NCBI GenBank assembly: GCA_024867545.1
Contig: JANFNE010000038.1
Span: 124,001-188,000 of the forward strand
DNA from: Phytopythium helicoides
Taxonomy: Eukaryota > Oomycota > Peronosporomycetes > Pythiales > Pythiaceae
Direction: 5' to 3'
DNA: 64,000 nt
Each line of letters opens with the position of its first letter. Positions within the stretch are counted from its first letter, which is position 1. Shown piece after piece: positions 51,901-60,723 of this stretch. The position numbers were made by a program, and so were the translations under genes. Under the pieces are notes generated by a model, which searched no databases, was not told the DNA's origin, and saw only the letters and a program-made list of their open reading frames with translations.

Positions 51901-53296
51901 GGAAGAAATCGCGCACGCGCGTGTATCGTGGGCCATTTTCGAGAGATTGCAGCTCAATATAGGCGTTCATGGCAGCCAGCAGCGGGTTCATGTCCGAGAT
52001 GGGACTCGCGGTCACGAGGTTCCCGCCAATGCACGCCACATTCCGGATATGAGTGCTTGCAAACCACTTCAGCATTTTAATAATGGAGGTGAAAGCTTTG
52101 GTTTGGTATGCAGGGAGTGTCTTTGTGAGGCCTGCAAGATGCTGCTTGACATCAGTCAAGGTAACCGCGGCTCCAAACTTGACGCCTTGGAATGGGTCTG
52201 CGTTCGCAAACACTGTCGTGTTGATAAGGTCAGTGGTGGCGACGTCTTGAATCGCGATCAGCTCGGGCACGCGACTAACATTGATCAAGTGCGGGTACTT
52301 GAGGTTCTTGAACTTGGTTTCAATCCCCATCTCTGTGTTCCCGACAGAGATCTTGGCATCATTGAACTCGCTCTTCAGCTCCAGCAGCTGCGTAAGCGTG
52401 ACAGGTGCGAACCATCGCACGTTTTTGCCTTCGATCTGAAGGAACTCGGGATGCTGGCCCTTGATCAGAAGCTCTTCAGGGAAGTCCAGCGAGATCTTTT
52501 CTGTAGAGCCCTTTGTCACGGCACTGTCTCCCAGCTGACCCTCCCAGCGTTTGGCGAGCGCCCGGATCTTGCTGGACGAGCAGCTCGTGACCTCTGGGGA
52601 GCGTCCGTCGGCTCCGTGCAGGTCTTCAATATCCACGTTGTCTCCATTCGCCTGCTTGTTGGGGCAGCCGACGCAGTCGCCCTTGCAGTGCGAGTCGAGC
52701 GCGTCGACGCCGAAGCTCTTGGCCGCATCGAGGATCGGGCGGTAGCCCGTGCAGCGGCACAGGTTCCCGTCTAGGCTGTGCTCAATCTCCTCCATAGTGA
52801 GGTGCTCGCCCGTCTCGCGCTGCTTGACCATCGAGTAGAGCGCCATGATGAACCCTGGCGTGCAGAAGCCGCACTGGGAGCCGTGGGACTCTGCGAGCGC
52901 CTGCTGCACGACATGCAGGTCGGAGGAGGACCCTCCGGGCCCAAGCACCGCGCCGATGCCTTCCACAGTCGTGACGGCGCACGCGTCCATGGCGCAGAGC
53001 GGCGCGAGGCACGAGTTGACCGACATGTGGCGCACCTGTCGCGCGCGCAGGTCGAACTTGGACACGGTGACGGTGCACGCGCCGCAGCCGCCCTCTCCGC
53101 AGCCGAGCTTGGTGCCCGTGAGCCCCAGCTCGTTGCGCAGGAACTGCAGCAGCGTGAGCTCGGGCCGCGCCTGCGCGCCGGGCACGAGCACGCGCTTCCC
53201 GTTCACGTACAGCACGAGGTCTCGGCGCACGCCATCAGGCCCCAGCGCCACCACCTGGCTCAGCTCCTCCTCGCCCGGCGGCGGCCTCGGCGCCAT
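48938..53296 (-). CDS. XDH: Xanthine dehydrogenase
   Basis: A single exon of 1,452 codons. The N-terminal [2Fe-2S] domain has CGEGGCGACTV and NSCLAPLC; the second cluster has QCGFCTPGF and NLCRCTGYRP. An FAD domain (about 290-560) includes WFAPVTLTQLLELK and IGGNLVTASPISDMNP. The molybdenum domains show GGGFGGKE, AFRGFGGPQG (the substrate Arg), GGQEQFYFET (the Glu at the other side of the pocket), GVEMGQGLHTK and the catalytic Glu in AVGEPPLFLGAS. All residues needed for purine oxidation are present, so it should convert hypoxanthine and xanthine to urate in the cytosol or peroxisome. The C terminus ends QPGGSF. A Cys-rich insert (DSHCKGDCVGC) sits between the iron-sulfur and FAD parts. Confidence 0.95.
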   Translation of the reverse strand: MAPRPPPGEEELSQVVALGPDGVRRDLVLYVNGKRVLVPGAQARPELTLLQFLRNELGLTGTKLGCGEGGCGACTVTVSKFDLRARQVRHMSVNSCLAPLCAMDACAVTTVEGIGAVLGPGGSSSDLHVVQQALAESHGSQCGFCTPGFIMALYSMVKQRETGEHLTMEEIEHSLDGNLCRCTGYRPILDAAKSFGVDALDSHCKGDCVGCPNKQANGDNVDIEDLHGADGRSPEVTSCSSSKIRALAKRWEGQLGDSAVTKGSTEKISLDFPEELLIKGQHPEFLQIEGKNVRWFAPVTLTQLLELKSEFNDAKISVGNTEMGIETKFKNLKYPHLINVSRVPELIAIQDVATTDLINTTVFANADPFQGVKFGAAVTLTDVKQHLAGLTKTLPAYQTKAFTSIIKMLKWFASTHIRNVACIGGNLVTASPISDMNPLLAAMNAYIELQSLENGPRYTRVRDFFLSYRKVGLEPDEIITSVYVPYTKEWEYMLPFKQARRREDDISIVTSGIRVKLDSVSGSDMWVISDASLVYGGMAPVTKAAQTTEQFMIGKPFEAATFDAACDVLYESDFKLPDGVPGGMARYRESLCGSFLYKFFLKTSKQLQSDIEQAAAEKLPSAPTIDAKIESGGESFVHSSRPVSVGLQTYGVERGGLLDSDHKPVGDAATKRGPVGDPLMHKSAYLQVSGEAKYCDDLPNMPGTLHAVLVLSTCPHGIIKNVDTSEALAMEGVHRYFDASIFKTERLGTNKIGPVLKDEECFADGKVVCVGQPVGMIVAESHEIATAAADKVKIEYEELPSIITIQDAIREKSFILPVHTIESGDIEKGFAESDFVLEGEMNMGGQEQFYFETNVSLCTPYESGLKIIASTQAAAKTQSLVARVLGISDNLVTCATKRIGGGFGGKETRSVFVSCAASVAAYVMKRPVKCLLERHIDMLATGGRHPFYAKYKVGVTKEGKILALDVDIYNNGGYSMDLSLAVMDRALFHCDNAYKIPHVRANGTVCRTNLPTNTAFRGFGGPQGLMIAETYIDHIARTVNLAPEEVRWRNMYQEGDVTHYGQKLEDYNLPTLWQHTLERSTFDEKKKEVEAFNAKHRWKKRGVAILPTKFGISFTSKFMNQGGALVHVYADGSVLVSHGGVEMGQGLHTKVIQVVARAFNIPHEQVHIEETSTSKVPNSQPSAASMSTDLYGMATLDACEQILARIAPVRERLGPDAPFSAVANAAYFDRINLSAQGFYIVPNERCGYDFAKSVAENAAAGTAFNYYTTGVACTVVELDVLTGDYHMLSVDLLMDLGASINPAIDIGQVEGAFMQGFGLFALEELVWGDDSHPWVKRGHLFTRGPGGYKIPSANDLPLQFNVWLESNSKNRFAVHSSKAVGEPPLFLGASAVFAVKEAIYAARKEAGLDGYFVLRSPVTSERARMACADELLAKVFNARGGDAAVYQPGGSF

Positions 53297-53788
53297 CGTC
53301 TAGTGGTGTACAGGCGTTCGCTTGCTTGCGGGGGGCCGCGCAGGTTCGGGAATGCACCTTCTCGCCGGAAAGTGCGCGTTGCCCTTGGGAATGCACGGCA
53401 ACTGAATGCGAAAGATTTGTCAAACATGGGGCGAACATGTGCCTACTTTTGGTTTGTTGGTGGACCTTGAGTTGGCATTTTATTTGCTTTGCAGTAGCAC
53501 CCAGTTATGCGAATTCATACAAAGTACTTGATGTCTGTTTCAGTCCACCTCAAAGCACGGTGAGGAGCCGAGTTGAGGGGGGATGCACCAGCGGAAAACC
53601 GCCGCGTCGTCCGGCGTCATCGCCTCGCATTCAGGCCGGGCCGACCCGCATGTTGACCACCGCAACCCGTTTCCAAATGAACTCTATCCAAACAGACCTT
53701 TCAACCCGGGTCAACTTCGCCACCTGCACCAGACGACCCGCCCACCCGTCTGCGGTTCGCATTCACCGGCAGCCCTCATGGAGATCAC
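53297..53788. other. Intergenic region between XDH and CAP gene
   Basis: Upstream of XDH and downstream of the CAP gene, both on the minus strand. Several short plus-strand frames overlap here but none has recognisable content. No repeat seen. Confidence 0.45.
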
Positions 53789-55081
53789 CTACGTGCAGGT
53801 CTCGGCGGCGCCTGCCGCCAGGTCCAGCGTCCAGTAGTGCTTGTAGCTGCTGGTGGCTCCGCAGGCGTAGCCCACGCCCACGTGCGCGTACGTGGCGCTC
53901 AGCAGGCGCGCGCGTTGCGTCGGCGACGCCAGCCAGGCTGCGAGCGCCGCGGCCGCCGAGCTCTGGCCGCCAGCCACGTTCTCGCCCACCGCCGACCACG
54001 CGTAGCGCTGCGCCGTGACGCGCTGCGCGGCGCTCGAGCCGTCCGAGCCCGTACTGCTGAGGTAGTTGGCGCTCGCCATGCTGCTCGAGTGCGCCTGTGC
54101 AGCCGATTGCAGCTTCGAGTTGACGCAGAGCGAGGCCACGCCGGCTTTGGACCGCTGCGCGTTGATCGCCGACAGCATTTGGGAGCGGATGGATGCCAGC
54201 GATGTTGCAGACACGGGCGTCGCGGTTGGAGTTGGTGTGGGCGTGACTGGCTTGGAGGTTGTGGGCGTGGGCGTCGTTGCCTTAGTGGTGGGCGTTGGAG
54301 TCGTTGTCTTGGTCGTGGAGCTGCCGGTTGAGGAGGTAGTGGCAGTGGCGGCGGAAGCGGTGCTCATTAAGGAGACTGACAATGTAGATGCGGCTGTGGC
54401 TGTAGTCGTTGACGAGACAGAAGCTGTCGTGGATGTCGAGGTTGACGTGGAAGTTGCTGTGGCTGTAGATGTGGAGGTAGCTGATGAGGTCGAGGTAGCC
54501 GAAGACGTCGATGTCGAGCTCGTCGATGTCGATGTGGAGGTGGCGCTGCTCGATGCGCAACTATCTGTGGAGCTCTTGCCGAAATCCTGCGTCCAGTAGT
54601 GTTTGTACGTGCTGGAGGCGCTGTACGCGTACCCAGTGCCGAAGTGGATGTAGTTAGCGTTCAGGATGTTCTCTCGGTGATGCTCCGAGTTCATCCATGC
54701 CGTCACAACGGCCGAGACATTGACTTGCCCCGCTGCAACGTTCTCCGCAACGGCTGTCCATGCGTATCCTGTGGCCGTGATTCGACTCGACATGGTGGAG
54801 CCGTCGGCACCTGTGTGATTCATGTAGTTGTTCTTCGCCATGTCATCCGAGTGCCCTTGGGCTGCAGTCTGTAGCTTGGTGTTGGTACACAGCGCGCTCA
54901 ATCCGACCTTGGCGCGCTCGGCATTGACGGCTGCGAGCATTAGCGTCTGATAATTGTCGCTTTGCGTGTAAGTTTGCAGCTTTCGGTCGCCATGCTCTCG
55001 AAGACTGGTTGCGCACGTGATTACCATATGCAGCATCGCCAGCAGAGCGATAAAGTTGTAGGCATGACGAATGCTGGCCAT
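53789..55081 (-). CDS. Secreted double-CAP (SCP/PR-1) protein
   Basis: A single exon of 430 residues. An N-terminal signal peptide (YNFIALLAMLHMVITCATS) precedes a first CAP domain (about 45-175) with LMLAAVNAERAK, HSDDMAKNNYMNH, TAVAENVAAGQ and HYWTQDFGKS. A Ser/Thr-rich, probably O-glycosylated linker (about 180-290) follows, and then a second CAP domain with MLSAINAQRSK, HSSSMASANYLS, SAVGENVAGGQ and HYWTLDLAAG. The first domain keeps the HTG and EHHREN positions; the second has TQRARL where His and Glu would be, so its metal site is probably lost. CAP proteins bind sterols or lipids and are common in plant-associated oomycetes. Confidence 0.9.
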   Translation of the reverse strand: MASIRHAYNFIALLAMLHMVITCATSLREHGDRKLQTYTQSDNYQTLMLAAVNAERAKVGLSALCTNTKLQTAAQGHSDDMAKNNYMNHTGADGSTMSSRITATGYAWTAVAENVAAGQVNVSAVVTAWMNSEHHRENILNANYIHFGTGYAYSASSTYKHYWTQDFGKSSTDSCASSSATSTSTSTSSTSTSSATSTSSATSTSTATATSTSTSTSTTASVSSTTTATAASTLSVSLMSTASAATATTSSTGSSTTKTTTPTPTTKATTPTPTTSKPVTPTPTPTATPVSATSLASIRSQMLSAINAQRSKAGVASLCVNSKLQSAAQAHSSSMASANYLSSTGSDGSSAAQRVTAQRYAWSAVGENVAGGQSSAAAALAAWLASPTQRARLLSATYAHVGVGYACGATSSYKHYWTLDLAAGAAETCT

Positions 55082-55495
55082 GCTGCTAGTTCGTACAGCT
55101 CTATACTGTCCAAAAGTCGAGTGGTTAGAAAGTGCTCAAACCTCGACAGCCTGACCTCAAGCTCGACAATCACAGAATGAGATCGCGCAGATCGTGTCAA
55201 ACGGCTTGAGCCGCTCATTTTCAAGTCGACCGAGCCAATCCGCTTTGCAAGTGACTCATATCATAGCGGTACAATGCTACAATGGCCAGATGGAGTGGCG
55301 CCGACATACTATATGATTCGCACCAGATGGATCACATGGCATGACTTTGGGATATCCTCTGCTGGGCAAGGTGGTCGTATCATTTTGATGCATTAGAGAG
55401 GGTCGACGCCAGCGTAGGACTCTTCGAGATTGATTGGCATCCAAGCTCAAATGCATTTCAAATAAGTACAACGCAAGTTCATCCTTCACACCACT
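55082..55495. other. Intergenic region upstream of CAP gene
   Basis: No gene seen. On the minus strand it should carry the CAP promoter; an oomycete-initiator-like CTCATTTTCAAG occurs on the plus strand at 55213, the wrong orientation for this gene. Confidence 0.4.
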
Positions 55496-56074
55496 TTAGA
55501 CATCTCCACCAATGTCGGGACTTCCACCGTCCCCTCCATTGACATTTTCGTCTTCAAAATCGCGACGACCTGAGTCTGCAAGGCGCTCACCGATAAGTAT
55601 TCCTCCGAGGAGTCCGGCCGTTCCACCCAACAAAGCACTCGTCCCCGCACTCATGCCATCAGCAATAGTTCCACCATAGATTGGTGTAACTCCCCCTGCG
55701 AGCACTTGACGCTCCGGCTGGATAGTTTGAGGCGCGATCAGACAGCAGCAGATCGCCAACAGAGCCATTGCAACGACCCACAAGAGCCAATCGTCGATTG
55801 CAGAGGTGCGACTTGACGCTCGGGTACTTGACGCGTAGGCGCAATGACAGTCATACGTTGAAAGTCGGCAACTCGATTTCGTGGGGCAACAGCAATGGCG
55901 GCGCTGCGCGTAGTGATCAATCCAATTGCCGCAATACTGGCCAGGATGTCCATGGAATGCGATCGAGCAGTTCCCAGCGTCTGCGCACAACTCACAGCCG
56001 TCGATGTCTGTCGCCGCAGATGGCCATGCCGCTGAAGCAGCGATCAGAAGTAGCGCGATAGCAAGAGGACGCAT
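55496..56074 (-). CDS. Secreted Cys-rich membrane protein, GHPG/WID family member 1
   Basis: A single exon of 192 residues with signal peptide MRPLAIALLLIAASAAWPS. The ectodomain has C-x2-C-x5-C (GCELCADAGNC), GHPGQYCGNWIDHYA and RRHCCC, with ten or more Cys in 60 residues, then a membrane helix (WLLWVVAMALLAICCCLI) and a Gly-rich segment ending in an acidic tail. The same arrangement recurs in the next gene. No characterised family is recognised; a small disulfide-rich cell-surface protein is inferred. Confidence 0.7.
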   Translation of the reverse strand: MRPLAIALLLIAASAAWPSAATDIDGCELCADAGNCSIAFHGHPGQYCGNWIDHYAQRRHCCCPTKSSCRLSTYDCHCAYASSTRASSRTSAIDDWLLWVVAMALLAICCCLIAPQTIQPERQVLAGGVTPIYGGTIADGMSAGTSALLGGTAGLLGGILIGERLADSGRRDFEDENVNGGDGGSPDIGGDV

Positions 56075-56555
56075 GACGCTGAGTGCTACCTGAGCAAATG
56101 CTGGAGTGCGAAGAATTCATAGCACCCTGTCCCAAACGTTTCATCGTCAAGGAACGCTACCATGTCTTCCATGGGAAGACGATACTGCGCTGCATACAGT
56201 CATTTGCGCTGATTCAAAAGAGACGGCAACAGCTTGTTCATAGTAATGGGGAAACCAGTCACGTAGGGCAGGGAATCTGTAGCCGAGTGTCAGTTGCCGT
56301 TGCCGAAGCCACCTCTTTGGGGTGTGTTAGGATCGGAAAAGCACACATGGAGCATGTCTTGGACAGAATATTGCCCAGGCAAAGCGTTAGGGCATACTCA
56401 GCATTTTGAAAGCCACGACACGATGTACCAGACAATAAGACCACCCAAACAAGACGAAGAATCAAAGTAGAAGTAGCACCTAAGTACGTAACTCAACGTC
56501 ACTCCTCGAAGGCTTAGTCACAGCCGCTGTTGGTACCCGTGACCAGCGGCGCCAT
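56075..56555. other. Intergenic region between the two Cys-rich genes
   Basis: No gene seen; presumed promoter of member 1 and 3' region of member 2. Confidence 0.45.
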
Positions 56556-56936
56556 TTACATTGTTACGATGATTTGCACACCCACATCGCCGAAAGCGCG
56601 GATAAACGATATAGCTAAGCCTGTGAACGACAGCGCAATCCATATCAAGATCAGGATTTCTTCGATCTTCAGCTTTTCCGGATCGGTGGTGTCACAGTTG
56701 GGGCAGCTGCGGGATTCATAAACTGGTTTCGCGCACACAGGGTCTTCAGACCAGCAGCACGACCTAAGCTTGGCATATTGGTCGATCCATTTCCCGCAAA
56801 ACTTTCCAGGATGGCCTTGGTGACCAGATAAGCAGTTACCGGTGTCCACGCAATGCTCACAACCACCAATACCTACGTATCCTTGAATAGCTATGATTGC
56901 TAAGAGAAGCGAAAGTTGAGCAATACGACGACACAT
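56556..56936 (-). CDS. Secreted Cys-rich membrane protein, GHPG/WID family member 2
   Basis: A single exon of 126 residues. Signal peptide (IAQLSLLLAIIAIQGYVG), then GCEHCVDTGNC, GHPGKFCGKWIDQYA, LRSCCW and a final C-x2-C (CPNC), one membrane helix (EILILIWIALSFTGLAISFI) and a very short end. Cys spacing and the GHPG...CG.WID core equal those of member 1, so the two are tandem paralogues that have lost similarity outside the core. Member 2 lacks the Gly-rich tail. Topology: ectodomain outside, C terminus inside. Confidence 0.7.
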   Translation of the reverse strand: MCRRIAQLSLLLAIIAIQGYVGIGGCEHCVDTGNCLSGHQGHPGKFCGKWIDQYAKLRSCCWSEDPVCAKPVYESRSCPNCDTTDPEKLKIEEILILIWIALSFTGLAISFIRAFGDVGVQIIVTM

Positions 56937-57456
56937 CTTGTAAAGGCGATTTGGTTAATTGTCTGGTGCTAGAGCTGATCAAACGCTCAAATGGGCTGCG
57001 CATTACACAGTCCATTGAAGCCGATTGATGGATAGCCTCTTACTAGTAACATCAACAAATTCCTTGCGAAGGCTCTACTACAAGCTTCAATCGGCAATAG
57101 TGCTGAAGAACTTGAATCGTCCGTTTGACACTCATGGAAACGTGCGCACTGAAGTTCGAAGGAATCGAAGGGCAACTTCACGAGGAAAATGACGCTCGTG
57201 ATGACTTCGCAATAATATGTAGAAGCGAAACTGGCGTCTTGACGACAGCAACGGAGACACTGCAGACAGACTAAAGGCTTTGACTCACTTGCCACATAAC
57301 TATCGTTACGATTCTACTAGAACCGAACTCGTGCGTATTGGTGTTGACGCATTTTGACTGTGGGCTAGTTCGCTGAAATGTACATCACTCATGAGCGATC
57401 TTCTGATCTCCGATACCGCCACCACCTTCGGCCGCCAATAATGCAGTCATCGCACG
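56937..57456. other. Intergenic region upstream of Cys-rich member 2
   Basis: No gene recognised; short frames only. Confidence 0.4.
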
Positions 57457-58185
57457 TCAGGTTGCGTCTTCATCAACTTCTTGGATCGATCTGAAACAAT
57501 TGGGAACTGCTTTTGCAGGTGACACGATAATGCTCAGAAACGGGATCAAGCGAGTCTATCTCCCGGAGTGATGGCAGGTCTCGAAAGGCAGCTGCAGCCG
57601 AACGCCGATAGAAATGGACTCACTCGCCGCGAAACTTGCCGGGGTCGCCTCGACACGCAACACAGGAGCTTCCAGTAGCCATACGCACTTCACAGCCGTC
57701 TACACCGACCACGTTGTAGCTGCTCTGGCAATCAAGGACAGGATACTGAAGCAGCAAGAAGCAGCATGGAAACGAGCGTTTTGAGTATCTTTGTGAAAGT
57801 CATCAAAGTGACGACACCGACTCCCCTACGTACCGCTGAATCCCGTACTTGCTGCGGTAATTGTCTTGAACACCTCCGTGAATCCCCACAGCCTCCAGCT
57901 CGAGCAATCAATCATCTCCTCCATCAGCTGCCGCCGCCACTTGCAATCAACGTCTGCACGTCGTCCGTCGCTTCCAGAGCGCCGCAGAAACCGCGAGTGG
58001 CGTGCCTCCGCCCTCCGAGAGCCCTGGGCCTCTCCTCGCCAGTCGAACGCGAGCGGAAGCGGCTCACTGCCACGTCCTGGCTCGCCATACTGAGCGCCAT
58101 AGTCGAAAGCTGCATGGGGCGCTCGTGCCGGCGTTGGGGCGCTTGGAAACGCAACTTTTGGGAGTCCGCGACGCTGATTGGCCAA
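57457..58185 (-). CDS. Possible small three-exon gene, unknown function
   Basis: Proposed exons 57874-58185, 57624-57745 and 57457-57490 give about 155 residues. Exon 1 starts MANQRRGLPKVAF and ends EEMIDCSSWRLWGFTE; exon 2 encodes DCQSSYNVVGVDGCEVRMA and CVACRGDPGKFRG; exon 3 ends SIQEVDEDAT. Exon 2 and its GTGAGT donor and the TTGTTTCAG acceptor look good; the first donor (GTGTTC) is weak, and a coding-like stretch (NYRSKYGIQ) in another frame directly after it suggests that the first join is not right. The GCE...GDPGKF core faintly recalls the GHPGKF core of the two neighbouring Cys-rich genes. Family unknown. Confidence 0.35.
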
Positions 58186-58489
58186 AAAGTGCGCACATGA
58201 TTACAGCCGCGGGCCATAAACCCCGATTTGCTGACGCTCCCGTCCGGATTTGCTGTTCCGCGTCAGCCTCACGTTATATATGCATTTGTAAGTGAACCCC
58301 TGCTCACGGCGCTAAAAGCGCGGGTTTAGCAATGACGGTACCCTTTTTAACGAGTCGCACGTTGAAGTTTCCCCCCGCACTATCCCACCTCCGACTTCCC
58401 TCACAGTGCAAATCCCCCCTAAAGAGTAGTTTAACCCCCACATCATATCGCGACTTGCCGCTTGGGGGCGACGGCCTTTCTCGCTGCTC
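58186..58489. other. Divergent spacer before PP2C
   Basis: Contains a TATATATG run (58275-58282) and a GCGCT-AAA-AGCGC palindrome at 58309-58321. No gene seen. Confidence 0.4.
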
Positions 58490-59830
58490 ATGCTGGCGGC
58501 GCGTGCCGCTCGTGGGCCCCGTGGGGCGCCAGGCGCGCTGCGGCGCCGCCTGTGGACGCCGTCGCCGTCCTCGTCGCCATCTCCGGCGCCTCCCGACGCG
58601 TCGCCGCTGCTGGCGGCCGTGGCGCGCTCGAGCGAGGAAGGCGGCGCGTTCGGGGGCAAAACGTGGCTGTGGGTGGCTCTGGGGGTCTCGGCGGCGGGGT
58701 ACGGGGCCGCGTCGGCGGTTCGGGACGACAGGAGGGCGAGGACGGAGACGCCGAGGGGGCTGGCGGAGAGCGCGGAGGCGCGCAAGGAGGAAGGCGAGCC
58801 CGTGGTGGCGGCGGAGAAGGCGCACACGCTCAAGAAGCGCAAGTCGAGCCTCAAGGACGGCACGTTCCTCATGAGCTCGTCGGCGGTGCGCGGCGCAAGG
58901 ACGCAGATGGAGGACACGTCGTTCATATCCAAGTGCAAGCGGTTCGCGGCGGTATATGACGGCCACGGAGGCGCCGCGGTGTCCAAGTATTTGAAGGCTA
59001 CGCTGTTTGAGACGGTCGAGACGGTGCTCGCCGAGCTGGACAGCGACGTTGAGGACAGCAACGACGGGAATGACGTTGTACTGGACGCGGCCACGCTCGA
59101 GGCGCGGAAGCAGCAAGTGACGCAGGCGCTCAAGGACGCCGTCGTGCGAGTCGACACCGAGGTGCTCGCGCGGCCCGAGTGGAAGTACCAGGGGTCAACA
59201 GCGGTCGGCGTGCTGCTCTTCGACGACTCGATCTTTGCTCTGAATGTGGGCGACTCGCGTGCCATCTTGTGCCGTGGAGGCGAAGTCGTGGAGCTCACGA
59301 GGGACCACAAGCCCAATGACCCCGTGGAGCTCGCGAGGATCTCATCGCTTGGCGGAAGCGTCAAGTGGCACGGATATGTCGACGCGCAGGGCGAGCCCAT
59401 GGAGCCGTACGGCGCCTATCGTATCAACGGGAACCTTGCGGTGGCACGAGCCGTGGGCGATCGTGACGCGCGGCCGTACGTGTCGGGCGACCCCGAGGTG
59501 ACGGTGCTGGAGCGCGACTACTACAAGGATGAGTTCATCGTGGTGGCGTCGGACGGACTCTGGGACGTGTTCACGAACGACGAGGTCGTGACGTTCGTGC
59601 AGGATGTGATGAGCGGCGAGGTCGGCGGTCGCGAGTCGTGGCGCAGCGGCGCGCACTCGGACACGCGCGTGCCGATCTTCGAGTGGTCGCAGCAGTACAA
59701 GAGCGACCGGTCGATGATCAAAGCGGCACGCACGCGGCGCAAGAACCAGATCGCCAACTACCTCGTGCAGGAGGCGCTCTTCCGCGGCACGTCGGACAAT
59801 GTCTCGGTCGTCGTCGTGTGGCTGCGGTGA
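58490..59830 (+). CDS. PP2C-type Ser/Thr phosphatase with N-terminal membrane anchor
   Basis: A single exon of 446 codons. The first 45 residues are Ala/Arg-rich (MLAARAARGPRGAPGALRRR), like a mitochondrial presequence, followed by a probable helix TWLWVALGVSAAGYGAASAV. The PP2C core begins at MSSSAVRGARTQMEDTSF; metal ligands lie in AAVYDGHGGAAVS, VASDGLWDVFTNDEV and GTSDNVSVVVVWL. NVGDSRAILCR and LTRDHKP are also conserved. A 40-residue insert (GGRESWRSGAHSDT onward) precedes the last strand. PP2C enzymes are Mg/Mn-dependent monomeric phosphatases. A mitochondrial or organelle-membrane location is inferred from the N terminus; the target is unknown. Confidence 0.9.
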   Translation: MLAARAARGPRGAPGALRRRLWTPSPSSSPSPAPPDASPLLAAVARSSEEGGAFGGKTWLWVALGVSAAGYGAASAVRDDRRARTETPRGLAESAEARKEEGEPVVAAEKAHTLKKRKSSLKDGTFLMSSSAVRGARTQMEDTSFISKCKRFAAVYDGHGGAAVSKYLKATLFETVETVLAELDSDVEDSNDGNDVVLDAATLEARKQQVTQALKDAVVRVDTEVLARPEWKYQGSTAVGVLLFDDSIFALNVGDSRAILCRGGEVVELTRDHKPNDPVELARISSLGGSVKWHGYVDAQGEPMEPYGAYRINGNLAVARAVGDRDARPYVSGDPEVTVLERDYYKDEFIVVASDGLWDVFTNDEVVTFVQDVMSGEVGGRESWRSGAHSDTRVPIFEWSQQYKSDRSMIKAARTRRKNQIANYLVQEALFRGTSDNVSVVVVWLR

Positions 59831-60440
59831 GGAGGGAGCGTTCGACGTGGAGGTGAATCTCCACCATGGTCGTGCCATGTGGCGTGATGATCAAAGTGTC
59901 GTGTATACTGAGAGCAAGTTATTTCGCAAATCACTATTTTTCCCCCACACTGGATTCTGACCAACACGAGAAAAATGTATGCGAAAAATATTCTCGCATA
60001 TCGCCGGGAAAAAACACGATTTTCGGGTGACCTTCATTCGTGAACGCATACAAATGGCAAGATCCAAAGGTGTCCCTGCCGATCTCGATCCCGAAAAAGC
60101 GTCTCCGCAGCATGGCGTGCCCGAGCGCGAGGCTCGGCTTGCTTTGGGACGCAACGCAGCGCGACTACGTATCAGCAATATGAGCTCTATTCGTACTACC
60201 CATGGTGCGATTGCGATCGTCCTTCACTCTTGGTCGCGCTCCCGCATTGGCCCATGAATGTGGCTCGTACACCGGATTACGGGGTGCCGCCACCCATGCT
60301 AATCACCAAGAAGTACAACAACCTCGACATTTCAAAGCAGAAGCATTCTAAAGCCTTTTGTTCTTGCGCTCAATTCAAAAAAAGCTTTCGCCCGCGCTTT
60401 CAAAAAATTCCGCTCAAAAAGTGAATTTTCGCCGTCGAAC

Positions 60441-60460
60441 ATACAAACGCCAAGTGAAAC
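60441..60460 (+). promoter_or_regulatory. Shared promoter-like motif, distal copy
   Basis: ATACAAACGCCAAGTGAAAC differs at two positions from the copy at 10565 and is followed by a pyrimidine run. It is 264 bases before ATG 60724. Confidence 0.4.
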
Positions 60461-60601
60461 GGTCTTTCTCTCCACGTCGACCAAAAAAGCCCGAGCGACC
60501 ATCACTCATCCCGTCCAAGCCACCACTGCAAGGTGAGCGAGCGACTGGCCAATCAGCGCGCCGCATCAACAGAACGTTCCTCGCGGTCGGACTCTTCCCG
60601 C

Positions 60602-60621
60602 ATACAAACTCCAAGTCAAAC
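60602..60621 (+). promoter_or_regulatory. Shared promoter-like motif, proximal copy
   Basis: ATACAAACTCCAAGTCAAAC, 103 bases before ATG 60724 and followed by CCGCCGTCTCTCTC; similar distance to that at the F-box/b5 gene (109). Confidence 0.4.
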
Positions 60622-60723
60622 CCGCCGTCTCTCTCTTTTGGTTTTTGTTTGCCGCGTTCCCAGGAGCTCATTTGCAATTCCGACGCTCGCTACCACCGTC
60701 GTGCGCCCCACTTTTTTTCCAGC

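Larger units (their letters stand above)
59831..60723. other. 893-base intergenic region with two copies of the shared motif
   Basis: No gene supported; a 92-codon frame at 59979-60257 is featureless. The right half holds the ATACAAA..CCAAGT motif at 60441 and 60602, pyrimidine runs after each (TCTTTCTCTCC, GTCTCTCTC) and the sequence GCCAATCAGCG (CCAAT box) at 60548. Confidence 0.5.

Noticed and set aside
59979..60257. 92-codon plus-strand frame
   Set aside because: No recognisable content; lies within a promoter-like region and starts in AT-rich DNA.
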